This document shows positions 31,757-41,511 of a stretch of 64,000 nucleotides of DNA, piece by piece; within the stretch, counting starts at the first letter, position 1; every line of letters begins with the position of its first letter. The stretch is from Nocardioides renjunii (lineage in GTDB: Bacteria > Actinomycetota > Actinomycetes > Propionibacteriales > Nocardioidaceae): NCBI RefSeq assembly GCF_034661175.1, contig NZ_CP141058.1, forward strand, positions 1 to 64,000, written 5' to 3'. The notes beneath the pieces were generated by a model. It saw nothing but the letters and a program-made list of their open reading frames with translations, searched no databases and was not told where the DNA came from. Position numbers and translations under genes: made by a program.

Positions 31757-34378
31757 TCATCGCTGCAGGTCGGTGGACGGACTCTCCGTGCCATTGGGAC
31801 GAGTTGCGTCGGTGAGGTCCTCAGGCTCGCCCGGGTTTCCTCGCGCGAGAAGCACGTGGCCGACCGTTAGCGCCGGGTCGTTCTCGATGAACTCGACTAC
31901 AAGCGTCCCGTCAGCGCCGAGACCGACGGCGACAGCGTTCGGGCGCCCGTGCTGCTTCACCTTCTCCTCCCAATGCTGACGCATTCGCCGGCGCAACGGG
32001 CGCCCGGAGTTCAGTTGGTCGACCATGAGCGTCACGCTGTAGTCGGCGAAGACGAAGGTGCATGCGGACCACCCCACTTCTCGGGCGCGAATCGTGGTGT
32101 GGCTCATTGCGTCCACAAGCCTCTCGCGCACCTCGTTGTCGCCGTTGAGAATGAGCAAACTCGCGGTAAGCCAGTGGTCTGGCCGGTCCCGTGCGAGGGC
32201 AAGGAGCAGCTGCCGGATCTCATCAGGCATCGGTTGTTCGGGCTTCGGGAACGGCTTGCGCAAGACTCCGGCACGGCTGAAGTACCAGGTATCGATGGGG
32301 CCCGTGAAGGAAGTCAGACGTAGCACGTCTGGCGCATCCGGTCGTTCGAAGATGTCATCGAAGAACAATCCGTGGGCGAGGTAGTTGCCGACCCAGTCCA
32401 ACTCGTCGTGCGTCTCCACCCTTTGTTCCGCCTCCAGTCGGAGCCGCCGGGTGATGTAGTGCACCAGTTGGGCACCTTCGAGGAGGTCCGTCACCGCCAT
32501 GAGGTCCGTCAGAGAAAGCACCCACGGCACCTGAGGAGTGTCGGGCAGAGCCACGAGGCGTCGAAGCTTGTGTGTCTGGGTGGCCCAGACGGTGACATCG
32601 TCGAGGCAGACAACGATCTCCACAGACAGGGGCGCCTCAAGCGCTGCAGCTTGGTCGGCGTTGAACCCTAGTTCGGCGGATGTGTGAGCCTCGAGGGCGT
32701 CGGCGAGGCGGGCATGCTGGTGGGCAGCGTCGTTGATGACTGTCTTCACGTCCTCGGCCATCGAGGGTGCCCCACGACGGGCGGGAGGAGAGATACGTCC
32801 GGCTTTGGCTTGGATGCGGGCACCGAAGTCATCAACGCCTACCAGACCGTCTAGGTCGCTCGAGTCGTCGTCTGACGCCCACTCGACCCCGACCCAGGAC
32901 TTCGCACCAGGCAGGGCCCCAGCGATCCTTTCAGTGGCCGTGCGTTCGACCCATATGGCCCGGTGTCGCTCATAACGCGCCCACACCCTGCCCCCCGCCT
33001 CCCTGAGAGCGTCTTCCATCACCGGCCGTAGGGCCTCCCAAAGTGCCGTAGGCACGGGCACTAGGTAGCCGTTGGGGACTTCGAGGACCGGACGCTGCGT
33101 GATCGGGTGACCACCAGCCGGTTGCCGGTGGAACATCTCGTTGTAAGCGTCCGATGGGCAGGTGAAGGCCTGCAGCCATGCGTCAGCCGATGCTTCATCG
33201 ACGCGGACGGTGCGCCTGTGACCCGGGAAAACACGGGCATCGAGTGACTCATCGTGGTCAGCGCCGCGGTGGGTTTGGGCGCTGAGATCTGCTGCGGTGA
33301 CGGTCATCAGGGGCAACGCGTCCTTAAGCGCCTCCATCTGCAGGCGCTTCTTCAGCCAGTTCTTCTGCTGGGTGGGGGTAAGCGCGGCCATCCACTTGGG
33401 AAGGAGTCGCTTGAGACGGAGCCTCTTTAGAGTCTTCTCGTGGCTGGCGTAGTTCGTGAACATCGTCGCGAGGCGTCCTTCAACCCGTTCGACGATGACG
33501 ACGTTCACAGCCTCCGAGAGTGACCAGGCTTCATCTGCGGTGAACCCCAGGATGGTCTTGCAATCTGCGTCGAATGGACCAAGGCACCCGTCCAGCACGG
33601 CGGCTATGTGTTCGGCATAGGCCGCCCCGCGAATGTTCAGTGACTGCAGGAGGGTCTCTCGGCGGAAGTCCTCGAACCCGACATCCACTCCTGGCTCGTT
33701 GACCTTAAGGATCGATCGCATGTACAGCAGGTCGGTCGACTGCTCGAAGAGTTCACGGACGGCTCCGATGGCACGATTCGTCGTCGCGTACGTCTCATAA
33801 GCGGCAGATAGCCAATGCGGCTCTCCGCCGTGATGTGTTTCGGACTCGCTCTCCTGCACCGCCGCAGCAGCGTCGTTCTCGCTCGTGCTGGCGTCGGCGT
33901 CACCGCCGGTGTAAGCCGTCGTAGTGGTGGCGGAGCTCGGTGTGCCGTTGCGGCCAGCGGTTTCCTCAACGTCGTCTGAGACCTTCACCGCGGGAGGATT
34001 CGCCTGGGCGCCCAGCGCGGTTAGTGCCAGGAACTCGATGTGGGTGGGGAAGTTGGTGTCGTCCGTTTCGCGGTAGGTGTCCGGGTCTTTGTAGAGGTAG
34101 ACAGCGCTAGCGTGCGCGAGGATTTCGAGCGGGTCGGCGTCTGCGAGAACGCTGTCGAGTCGGTCTCGGGTCGACTCTCGTGCGGCTTCGAGTTCGGTGA
34201 CCCCCACACGGAGTGCTTCGAGCCGACGTCCAAAGTCTTCTGGGTCTGTGTGCGACTCCATGAAGATGTGACGACCTACACGGATGGCCGAACCGCCCTC
34301 GAACTCGAGCGTCTCAACCTCTTCGTCTGCTGGGGGCTTGCGACTCCCGCCCGCCCCACCGCCCCGCTTCTTCGTCAT
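31757..34378 (-). CDS. large uncharacterised protein with nuclease-like motif
   Basis: An 873-aa protein that I do not recognise as a family. Around residues 505-530 the sequence SDLDGLVGVDDFGARIQAKAG has the D...QxK spacing of PD-(D/E)xK nucleases. The region before residue 170 is low-complexity (Thr/Ser/Ala/Asp). HEKTLKRLRLKRLLPKWM suggests a basic helical segment. The C-terminal 300 residues are mostly alpha/beta-like. ATG 34378 is used; ATG 34387 and further upstream starts are in frame. It is monocistronic within a defence-rich region, and nuclease-based defence is a reasonable but unproven guess. Confidence 0.6.
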   Translation of the reverse strand: MTKKRGGGAGGSRKPPADEEVETLEFEGGSAIRVGRHIFMESHTDPEDFGRRLEALRVGVTELEAARESTRDRLDSVLADADPLEILAHASAVYLYKDPDTYRETDDTNFPTHIEFLALTALGAQANPPAVKVSDDVEETAGRNGTPSSATTTTAYTGGDADASTSENDAAAAVQESESETHHGGEPHWLSAAYETYATTNRAIGAVRELFEQSTDLLYMRSILKVNEPGVDVGFEDFRRETLLQSLNIRGAAYAEHIAAVLDGCLGPFDADCKTILGFTADEAWSLSEAVNVVIVERVEGRLATMFTNYASHEKTLKRLRLKRLLPKWMAALTPTQQKNWLKKRLQMEALKDALPLMTVTAADLSAQTHRGADHDESLDARVFPGHRRTVRVDEASADAWLQAFTCPSDAYNEMFHRQPAGGHPITQRPVLEVPNGYLVPVPTALWEALRPVMEDALREAGGRVWARYERHRAIWVERTATERIAGALPGAKSWVGVEWASDDDSSDLDGLVGVDDFGARIQAKAGRISPPARRGAPSMAEDVKTVINDAAHQHARLADALEAHTSAELGFNADQAAALEAPLSVEIVVCLDDVTVWATQTHKLRRLVALPDTPQVPWVLSLTDLMAVTDLLEGAQLVHYITRRLRLEAEQRVETHDELDWVGNYLAHGLFFDDIFERPDAPDVLRLTSFTGPIDTWYFSRAGVLRKPFPKPEQPMPDEIRQLLLALARDRPDHWLTASLLILNGDNEVRERLVDAMSHTTIRAREVGWSACTFVFADYSVTLMVDQLNSGRPLRRRMRQHWEEKVKQHGRPNAVAVGLGADGTLVVEFIENDPALTVGHVLLARGNPGEPEDLTDATRPNGTESPSTDLQR

Positions 34379-34661
34379 GGGCGTCATTCTGTCGACATCA
34401 GCCGACATCTCCGATCGTGCACTCCCCGGCACGATGCGTGCGCGTCAAGTCAACCTCCCCTAGCCAGCTGATTCCCAACCGGCCTGGGTGCATCAGATGT
34501 GCCATCTCAGCAGGTTGTTGAACGGATCGCGGCGGTATGACGCGCCGGTATGACGCGCGCAACTGCCCGCGGATCCTCTTGAATCGCTTCGCTAGGCACA
34601 GGCAACATTGCTGGCCAACAAGGCCCTTGCTGAACGGGCACGCTACCGCCAGTCTTGCGGC

Positions 34662-35429
34662 GTGACCTCGGCTCAAGGCGCCCGCGCCAAGATCGCGCGC
34701 GCGCTCGAACTGTTGCTTCAACTCGACGATGAGCTTCACAACTATCTGGACGCCGATCCCATTCGCCTCCAGCAGGAGATTCAACCCGACGGCGAGACGC
34801 TGGTCATCGCACTCCGGGTGACCGACCCCGCTCCATTGAACTTGGGTTTGCTGGTTGGCGAGATCGCGCACCAGATGAGGTCCGCCCTGGATCACCTCGC
34901 GTATGCGTTGGTCTTGGCGGCTGGCAACACGCCCACGCGGCGCACTGCCTTCCCCGTCCTAACCACCCGCCCCGCCGGTGGCCTCCGGATCGAAGGTGGT
35001 GTCTCACCCGCAGCCATGGCAGCGGTTGAAGAGTTCCAGCCCTACCAGCGAACGGATGCGGCGGCACATCCGCTCCATCGTCTGACGGAACTATGGAACA
35101 TCGACAAGCATCGGCATCTGCACCTCACTGCGCTCTTCGCTACCGGAACGCAAGTGTTCATCAGCATGCCGGATGGATCGGCGATGGTCGGCGGCCAACT
35201 CCAAACAACTGCGGTCGGAGATGACGGGGTTCTAGGAGTGTTCCGTTTCGAAGGTGGTGAGATTCATCCGGACCTTGAGGTTACGGCGAGCGGCTCGAAC
35301 TTCATCGCGCTCGGAGATCAGGGCCCCTGGCCTCACGACCAGCCCGTGCAACTGCTGCTTGAAGAGTTGCACCAGTACGTCGCCCAGGTTGTACTGCCCC
35401 GGGTCGAGGGGCTGTTGCGGACCTCGTAG
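34662..35429 (+). CDS. uncharacterised protein
   Basis: About 255 aa from GTG 34662 (or 273 from TTG 34608; neither has a clear ribosome site). The protein has a helical N-terminus (KIARALELLLQLDDELHNYL), then HQMRSALDHLAYALVLAAG, a loop, and LTELWNIDKHRHLHLTALF, followed by a beta-rich C-terminus. The ALDHLAY and IDKHRHL blocks recur in uncharacterised bacterial proteins I have seen, but no function is known to me. No membrane segment is present. Confidence 0.6.
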   Translation: MTSAQGARAKIARALELLLQLDDELHNYLDADPIRLQQEIQPDGETLVIALRVTDPAPLNLGLLVGEIAHQMRSALDHLAYALVLAAGNTPTRRTAFPVLTTRPAGGLRIEGGVSPAAMAAVEEFQPYQRTDAAAHPLHRLTELWNIDKHRHLHLTALFATGTQVFISMPDGSAMVGGQLQTTAVGDDGVLGVFRFEGGEIHPDLEVTASGSNFIALGDQGPWPHDQPVQLLLEELHQYVAQVVLPRVEGLLRTS

Positions 35430-35580
35430 TGCCTCGGCAGCGAGAGCGACTGTCCTTCGTTCAAGTCGGGTCTCTCTACCCTCCCTTAGAGGAACCCAGG
35501 CGCTTCGGTGCCGGATCACGCCGACTGACCCATTGTGCGGCCGTCATCTCGACGTGGACCGAGCGCGCAGCCGCAGTTTC

Positions 35581-36447
35581 TTAGCTTTGCCGGCCCCGGG
35601 ATCGCTGCATCCAGGCGCGGCCCTTCTCGACGATCTGAATCGTCGCCGTGACCGGGCCCATTCTTCGGGTGCGGCCATCGAACACAGCGGGTTCGTCATG
35701 GAAGCGGTTCACAATCGGGTTCGGGTAGTGGAAGAACTGAGACCGAGCCGCGAACCCATCGTCCCTCCACTCGTAGCGGACGCCGAGCGGTCCGACGTAG
35801 GCCACGAAGATGTAGTTCGTGAACCGCGTGAATCCCTCGTCGGTGCGAACTGCATCGGGGCTGATTGTGAGTCCGTCGGGGTTGGCTTTCCGAATACTCG
35901 CCGTGGTCACCAACGCCATGTGAGCGTCCGTCATGTCGGAGTCACCATCCAAGAACTGCCGCAGCGAGTCGGGCACGGGAATTCCTGTACGAACCATCCG
36001 ACAGCCAAAGTGCTTGGCGTAATAGCGCGCCAAGTCGAGGTTTCGCTCTGGCCATGAGTAACCGTAGAGGCGCTCCAAGTTTGCGCCTGGCAGATACGGA
36101 GACCAAACGTCGCTGGCGAACCGGGAGTACTCATCGTACGCCGTGTCGAACGGTTGCGATCTGTCGTTGTTACATGGTGCACAGAGCGACTTCACGAACT
36201 TGACGACACCGTAGCGATCGCGCGCGGCGCCGCCCTTGCCTCGGATAGGACGAACGTTGCCTTCGTGGTCGCGCCAGTAGGCCAAGTCGTCAGTCATCAT
36301 CCTCGTGAGGTCGGTGCGCTTAAACTTGTGCTCCCCAGTGGTTGCTGGCCGTTCTTGACACCACCAGCAGGTGCCCGTGTCGGCGGTGAGTAGATGTGCA
36401 ACCTGCTCGCGACCGAACGGGACGCCTAAGAACGAATATTCGGACAC
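35581..36447 (-). CDS. HNH-like zinc nuclease family protein
   Basis: A 288-aa protein. The N-terminal half has CWWCQERPATTGEHKFKR and, after about 50 residues, SLCAPCNNDRSQPFD, giving two Cys-x2-Cys pairs around a Glu-His: the layout of HNH-type zinc nucleases. The C-terminal half (TDEGFTRFTNYIFVAYVGPLGVRYEWRDDG) is unrecognised and may bind target or partner. ATG 36447 is the start. It does not overlap its neighbours. Confidence 0.65.
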   Translation of the reverse strand: MSEYSFLGVPFGREQVAHLLTADTGTCWWCQERPATTGEHKFKRTDLTRMMTDDLAYWRDHEGNVRPIRGKGGAARDRYGVVKFVKSLCAPCNNDRSQPFDTAYDEYSRFASDVWSPYLPGANLERLYGYSWPERNLDLARYYAKHFGCRMVRTGIPVPDSLRQFLDGDSDMTDAHMALVTTASIRKANPDGLTISPDAVRTDEGFTRFTNYIFVAYVGPLGVRYEWRDDGFAARSQFFHYPNPIVNRFHDEPAVFDGRTRRMGPVTATIQIVEKGRAWMQRSRGRQS

Positions 36448-36548
36448 ACCGCCAATTGCATCATCGAACGGGGAGATTCGTCACCTAACGGACGGGGCAG
36501 CCACTCGCGCCGACAATCCCGGCAAGGCTCTGACGCCTAAGTCACCGC

Positions 36549-39500
36549 CTACAGGCGCGCAGCGACCCTTACGCTAAAGCGCGGATCGTCTTGAAGCCTG
36601 GCCAACAGGCTCGATCGAGCCACACGGCGGCTTGCAGTTGCGCGCTTCCGGGCGCTCTCGCTGTGTTTCCCCGCGCCCTCGTTGTTTTGACATGTCACCA
36701 GCTCGGCTGCGAAGGCACGGCGCACACGCGGATCAGGGTCGGATGCGAGGCGATCACCCACTGCGGCTGGCACGGTAGTCCGGGCCCAGAGGATGGCAGC
36801 AAGGGACCTGAGAGCCCACCCCTGCCCGCTGAGGAATCCGATGTCAGGGGCCATCGATTCACCTAGTCGTTGAAGAGCACGAGTAGTCCAAACCTCCGAT
36901 GCAGCCGCATCGCCGATCAACGAAAGGGCGGCCGAACGTACCCGCTCCTTCTCGGACGCCGTCTTTGCAAGACCAGCTGCGACGTATGCAGCCTGGGCAC
37001 GGCTATCAGTCTTGCCGGTGATCCTGAAGCCGCCAAGTGGATGGGCGAAGCGTGCATCGGAGGCATCGGTCACGTATCGGGGTGGCGATACGACCAACGC
37101 GAGCGCCTGCTCGAAGAGCTCTTTGGCAGTCGTCCTAGCGCGGGGAGGCGCAAGATTCGAAGCGGCCAGGAGGTATGCCCCACGGTCAATTGAATCAACG
37201 TGCAAGTCAGCGGCGTTGGCGAGCATCCGCCTCAGCGCGGCCACCTGATGGGTCGGCGAAAGGCTGCGCACGAGAATGGAATCCGAAAGTGCGCCCGCCC
37301 CCGGTCCCACTGTGGTCACCCCTGGCACTGACTCGAGAGATGCTTCCAAGCGAAGACGAGCTTCGTGTGCTTCCTCGACTGTGATCTCGCTCGGACGTTC
37401 AGCGGCCAACGTCTCCCGAGCCCAGAGGTTTCCATTCTCGGCCAGGGCCTCGAGCAAAGGTCGGGCCTTGTCCATCCGATCTGTAACGGCGGCATACGCC
37501 TTGTCCTTGCGCGAGGTGGATGAACGCGCTAGGTGGGCCACGAGGTGTGATAGAGCCCTGTCCTCCAACTCCAGGTGCGTGCTGAGGATGCCCGCCACCG
37601 CTTGAGCCTCGTCATCGTCGTGGTACCGATAGTGGTTCTCGTCCACGGCCGGTTGGGATTCGAAGAACGCAAGAACGCATTCCGCCTGAACGTCATCCAG
37701 ACGTTCCGAAAGCCCCCCAATTGCGGCGATGGCACCCAGGAACCGGGAGTCCATCGTCACGGTCATGTCGACCAGCTTGTTGGCTCGCGCCGATTGCAGG
37801 TCTCGAACCACGGCGTCCGCGACGACGGCGGCATAAGCATCCGGGACGAGATCAGCTTGATGCGCCAACAATCGGTACGCGGCTCCAACGACCCAGTAAG
37901 GCTTTGCGTCGAGATATTCAGTCACGTCGAGGTAAACATCGCCGACCTCACTGGCAAGACGCTTAAGACCGCCAGTGTTGCCGGCACGCACCAAGTGATG
38001 AGCGGCTTCACCTGGCTCGCCAGATGCCTGCAAGACGTCCGCGAGGACGCGACGAGCCCTGCTCTCACCCGCCCAGTCGGCAAGAGTGACGGCGTCCCGA
38101 AGTGCTCGCTGTGCCGCGATGGCGGCCGGACGGAGCTTGTCCTCACCCAGTTGGGTCAACGCTTGCTCCAGGGCGTCCTCGTCGCGCGGCAGAACAGTCG
38201 CATCAGGCCCCTTGGCGAGCAGCGCCGTCTGAATTGGCAGCAACTCCTCGCTCGTGAACAGCCTCCACCTAGTGCGAAACGCTCGGCGGCTGAACGTCCA
38301 CGTAGCAGCGTCGGTCCAGTGCTTCGCCAGACAGGCAGCTCCAGACGCCTCGTCCCAAGCGAGGTCCGCTCCCTCGAAGTTTTGCTGACCTGCGAGGTGC
38401 CTCGCGTGCCTTGCATTCACGAGCCCGATGAGCTCGTGCCCGAACTTTAAAGTTCTCGCATCCTTAAGAATCTCCGTCCAGCGACCGGACCCCTCGGCGG
38501 CGAGAAGTCGCAGGCGAACTCGCAACACATCACCGTCCCGTTCATCCGCAACCCTGTCTGCAAGTTGGCGAAGTCGCGTCGCGTTTGCGGCCAACCAAGG
38601 TTGATTGTCGTCCGACAGGGCGATCTCGCCCGCTAGGGCGGCGAGCCGTGCTCGGTCGTCTGGCTCGCCGGTCAAGAGTTCCTTAAGGGGCGGTACGTGT
38701 GCGACAGGATTCTCGTACAGTGCGAGAGCAGCCTCGGCGACGGCAGAATGATCTCGCGCGGCACTTCTCTTCACCTGCATTGCAAGTGTGCGAATCTCGC
38801 TGCCCGCGATGCTGGCATGGATGCCTTGCCCCTGACCTAGCGCGGCCCAGAACTGGTCCAGCCTTCGACGAGTTGCATCAGTGCCTCTACCAACGTCAAC
38901 CAGGAGCGACGCCCGGAGCGCCTCATGCCGTGCCGCATGGCCGGCGAATCCTGCCTCTTCCAGAGCACCCTGGGCGCGATTGACTAGATCAAGTGCGTGC
39001 TGAGGGCTGGCTCCAGCAAGGCGCTTGGCCTCGTCAATCATGACGCCTGCTCCTGTGGTGACCTCAGGAGTGCGTGCCATCGCCTCGCGGATGGCAACGA
39101 CATCATGGCTCGGTACGACTGTGGTTCCGACGACGAACGGCCTGCAAAATGCCTCGGCGACCAGATTGCCGAAGTACTCGATGACGATGTGAGGCGCGCC
39201 CTTGAGCATGACGGAAAGTTCTCGCTGGTCCCACATGATGAGGTCAATTGGCCTCAGTTCTGCGCGGAGCGCCTTGAATCGGTCGACCGCAGCTGTGCTC
39301 CTTACTTGGCAGCTCACCGCAATGATGAACTTTGAGACGGGAAACGGCCGCGTCGTGGATCGGAAGGCGTCCACGGCCGCAGCAATTCTGGCGGGCCCAA
39401 ACTGCTTGACGTCTTTGCTCTGCAGTGCGATGCCAGAACCATCAGCCTCCTCGGCGACCATGTCGAGTCCAAGTTGCTTCTGGCCGGGCAGACCGTAGAT

Positions 39501-39695
39501 CTGTGGATTTCGGAGACCTTCGACGTCGCGCAAGACACGCCAGAGAAGTCCCTCGAAGTCAGTCCATTCGAGTTGGTCAAGAGGCAGGATGTCGAGGGTT
39601 CCTCGCACCACGACAATTGGCCTGCTCACCGGTGGCCGCTCGATTACCGAGTCGATTCCTGCTCGTTCCCATGTCCCGACCTGCGATGTGGCCAT
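36549..39695 (-). CDS. Mrr-like endonuclease fused to long helical-repeat region
   Basis: A 1048-aa protein. The first 200 residues contain a restriction endonuclease-like fold: DFEGLLWRVLRDVEG, GLPGQKQLGLDMVAEE and IALQSKDVKQFG, with the D...QxK pattern of Mrr proteins. The remaining 800 residues are almost wholly alpha-helical, Ala/Leu/Arg-rich and TPR/HEAT-like, with no P-loop. ATG 39695 follows a GGGGAA ribosome site; the open frame upstream belongs to a decayed integrase. The architecture suggests a sensor/scaffold that controls a DNA-cutting domain. I do not recognise it as a named defence system. Confidence 0.65.
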   Translation of the reverse strand: MATSQVGTWERAGIDSVIERPPVSRPIVVVRGTLDILPLDQLEWTDFEGLLWRVLRDVEGLRNPQIYGLPGQKQLGLDMVAEEADGSGIALQSKDVKQFGPARIAAAVDAFRSTTRPFPVSKFIIAVSCQVRSTAAVDRFKALRAELRPIDLIMWDQRELSVMLKGAPHIVIEYFGNLVAEAFCRPFVVGTTVVPSHDVVAIREAMARTPEVTTGAGVMIDEAKRLAGASPQHALDLVNRAQGALEEAGFAGHAARHEALRASLLVDVGRGTDATRRRLDQFWAALGQGQGIHASIAGSEIRTLAMQVKRSAARDHSAVAEAALALYENPVAHVPPLKELLTGEPDDRARLAALAGEIALSDDNQPWLAANATRLRQLADRVADERDGDVLRVRLRLLAAEGSGRWTEILKDARTLKFGHELIGLVNARHARHLAGQQNFEGADLAWDEASGAACLAKHWTDAATWTFSRRAFRTRWRLFTSEELLPIQTALLAKGPDATVLPRDEDALEQALTQLGEDKLRPAAIAAQRALRDAVTLADWAGESRARRVLADVLQASGEPGEAAHHLVRAGNTGGLKRLASEVGDVYLDVTEYLDAKPYWVVGAAYRLLAHQADLVPDAYAAVVADAVVRDLQSARANKLVDMTVTMDSRFLGAIAAIGGLSERLDDVQAECVLAFFESQPAVDENHYRYHDDDEAQAVAGILSTHLELEDRALSHLVAHLARSSTSRKDKAYAAVTDRMDKARPLLEALAENGNLWARETLAAERPSEITVEEAHEARLRLEASLESVPGVTTVGPGAGALSDSILVRSLSPTHQVAALRRMLANAADLHVDSIDRGAYLLAASNLAPPRARTTAKELFEQALALVVSPPRYVTDASDARFAHPLGGFRITGKTDSRAQAAYVAAGLAKTASEKERVRSAALSLIGDAAASEVWTTRALQRLGESMAPDIGFLSGQGWALRSLAAILWARTTVPAAVGDRLASDPDPRVRRAFAAELVTCQNNEGAGKHSESARKRATASRRVARSSLLARLQDDPRFSVRVAARL

Positions 39696-39855
39696 CAAGT
39701 TCCCCGCTCTCCGACTGTTGGAGCAAGTCTGACCGAGGTAACACGGAATCGTGGCAGTCACTGACACAAAGGCCGCTTGATTGTTGGCGACGTGTGGCCT
39801 CGCCGGCGAGACGCAGTCTGGGCTTGCAGTCTCCTGCCCGATTCCCTCGTGCCGC

Positions 39856-40180
39856 CTAGACGCCAGCGACGTACGCGGTGAGGAAGTGGACGCCGTGGCG
39901 GTCGAGGTTTGCGCAGGCACGGTCGTAATGCTCCGTAGGTGCCGACCGAGGACGCCATCAGCCCGGCCTGTCCGATGTGCCGGATGTATAGCTCGATGTG
40001 GGTGCGCGGGATCCCGGGTGGGCGGGTCGAATGCGTTGGTCTCGCACCAGGCGAATAATTGCCGCAGCTGGGAGGCGTACATGGGGTGTGGGTACGCCCG
40101 GAGTAGCGAGCGAGGTACGACACGGCAGCGAGCTGGGCCGGCGTCATCGCGTCCGGTTTGAAGGGCAGGAGGGTGTTCAC
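39856..40180 (-). pseudogene. decayed tyrosine integrase with internal deletion
   Basis: Read on the minus strand, pieces in three frames assemble into the two ends of a tyrosine recombinase. The N-terminal SAM-like domain appears as MTPAQLAAVSYLARYSGRTH, then (frameshift) MYASQLRQLFAWCETNAF, then (frameshift) RTHIELYIRHIGQAGLMASSV. It runs straight into EHYDRACANLDRHGVHFLTA and a stop at 39856-39858, the usual C-terminal tail with the catalytic tyrosine. The catalytic core in between (roughly 150-200 residues, with the Arg and HxxR motifs) is missing. Start GTG 40180 has AGGTGAG upstream. Confidence 0.75.
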
Positions 40181-40374
40181 GGATCTCACCTGGCGGGTCG
40201 GCCAAGCCTCGCAGCGTTCGCCGCACAAATGGCGAGAGGCGCTTGCCTGACGCTAGGCCCCCGGTGTTGCCCGGAGCACAGGTCGCGGCGGCATCGCGGC
40301 GGGAATTGCGCAGCTATGTCCTGTCGGAACTGGGACCGCGCGCCTACCGCTGCCCGCCGTCGACATGATCACAT

Positions 40375-41364
40375 ATGGCCATGCAGATGCAACCCCCCGT
40401 GTCGACGCCATCCAACATCATCGAGAAGGCCTCGATGGCCAGGCTGACTTTTGGAAGGTTGACGGAGGCATGGAAAGGCGAGGCCACCGACTTCACGCCT
40501 CTGCTTGCTGCACAGCTCGACGCGCTCGGTGATGCGATCGGCGTCGACTTGACCTCACTCGGCGAGTCAGAGGTGCCGACCACTGGGGGGCGGCGTATCG
40601 ACATCGTTGCGCAAGACGACGGCGGATCAGAGTTTGTCGTTGAGAACCAGTACGGGCGTGCTGATCATGACCACCTGACGCGAGGATTGGCATATGCGGT
40701 GGCTAGGGAAGCGAGGGGACTAGTCGTCGTCGCTGAGCAGCACCGGGACGAGTTTCGCGCCGTCGCGCAGTACCTGAACGACCTCGCTGAACATTCTCCC
40801 GAGCGCGGAATAGCTGTTTGGCTCGTGGAGGCAAGGGCGGTCCGCATCGAGGAGAGCAAGTGGGCACCACTTTTCACCGCGGTGGTGCAGCCGAACAGGT
40901 TCACCGCGACGGTCGAGCAGGCGAAGCAACTTGAGACGACGGTCAAGACTCTTGACGAGTTCCTGTCGCAGGTCGGTGACGACCCGCTCAGAGACGCGTT
41001 AACCATCCTCGAGACCCAGTGGACAGCGGCGGGTCACCGGCGCAGGTTTGGCTCAAACCACATGGTGCTCATGGCGAAGGGTCCGTCGGTGAACGGTCTG
41101 CGCACAGTGGTTGCGGTCTTCAACGACGGAGCTGTCATGGTTCCCTTCGGTTCGTATGCGGGACAGAACAGTGGCATCGCCGTAGACGCACTGACTACCG
41201 ATTCATTCCGCACCGGCGCCAACGGGCTCTTCCACTTTGCTGGCACGGAAAAGCAGGCACGGACCAGCGCGGGATGGCTAACCCCCGAGAACGTCGGCGC
41301 GCTCCTGGGGTTCGCGCAAGAGGTGTCCACCGCGTACGAGCAGGCGCTACAAGAGACCAGTTAG
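40375..41364 (+). CDS. PD-(D/E)xK nuclease-like protein (DUF4268-type)
   Basis: A 329-aa protein. Residues about 70-105 contain GGRRIDIVAQDDG and FVVENQYGRADHDHL, the D...ExQ-type active site of PD-(D/E)xK proteins in the DUF4268 group, then GLAYAVAREARGLVVVAEQ. The C-terminal half (FGSNHMVLMAKG to GFAQEVSTAYEQAL) resembles a separate alpha/beta module. ATG 40375 is chosen; further ATGs follow within 20 nt. Proteins with this core are common in defence islands but usually of unproven function. Confidence 0.7.
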   Translation: MAMQMQPPVSTPSNIIEKASMARLTFGRLTEAWKGEATDFTPLLAAQLDALGDAIGVDLTSLGESEVPTTGGRRIDIVAQDDGGSEFVVENQYGRADHDHLTRGLAYAVAREARGLVVVAEQHRDEFRAVAQYLNDLAEHSPERGIAVWLVEARAVRIEESKWAPLFTAVVQPNRFTATVEQAKQLETTVKTLDEFLSQVGDDPLRDALTILETQWTAAGHRRRFGSNHMVLMAKGPSVNGLRTVVAVFNDGAVMVPFGSYAGQNSGIAVDALTTDSFRTGANGLFHFAGTEKQARTSAGWLTPENVGALLGFAQEVSTAYEQALQETS

Positions 41365-41511
41365 TGGATCGACCGCACGCACTCCTTCCACACGCCGAGT
41401 CATCGTCGGTGTCGTGACGTTCAGGCTGGCGGAAAGACCCCTGCTTTACGCATCGGTGACAGAGCGAGGCTGACTCCACTCCGACTCTCCCACGCCGCTG
41501 TCAGGACTGTC

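Noticed and set aside
39696..40226. N-terminal 177-residue extension of the Mrr-like protein
   Set aside because: These codons fall in the decayed integrase and the spacer after it; ATG 39695 has its own ribosome site, so the extension is not part of the gene.
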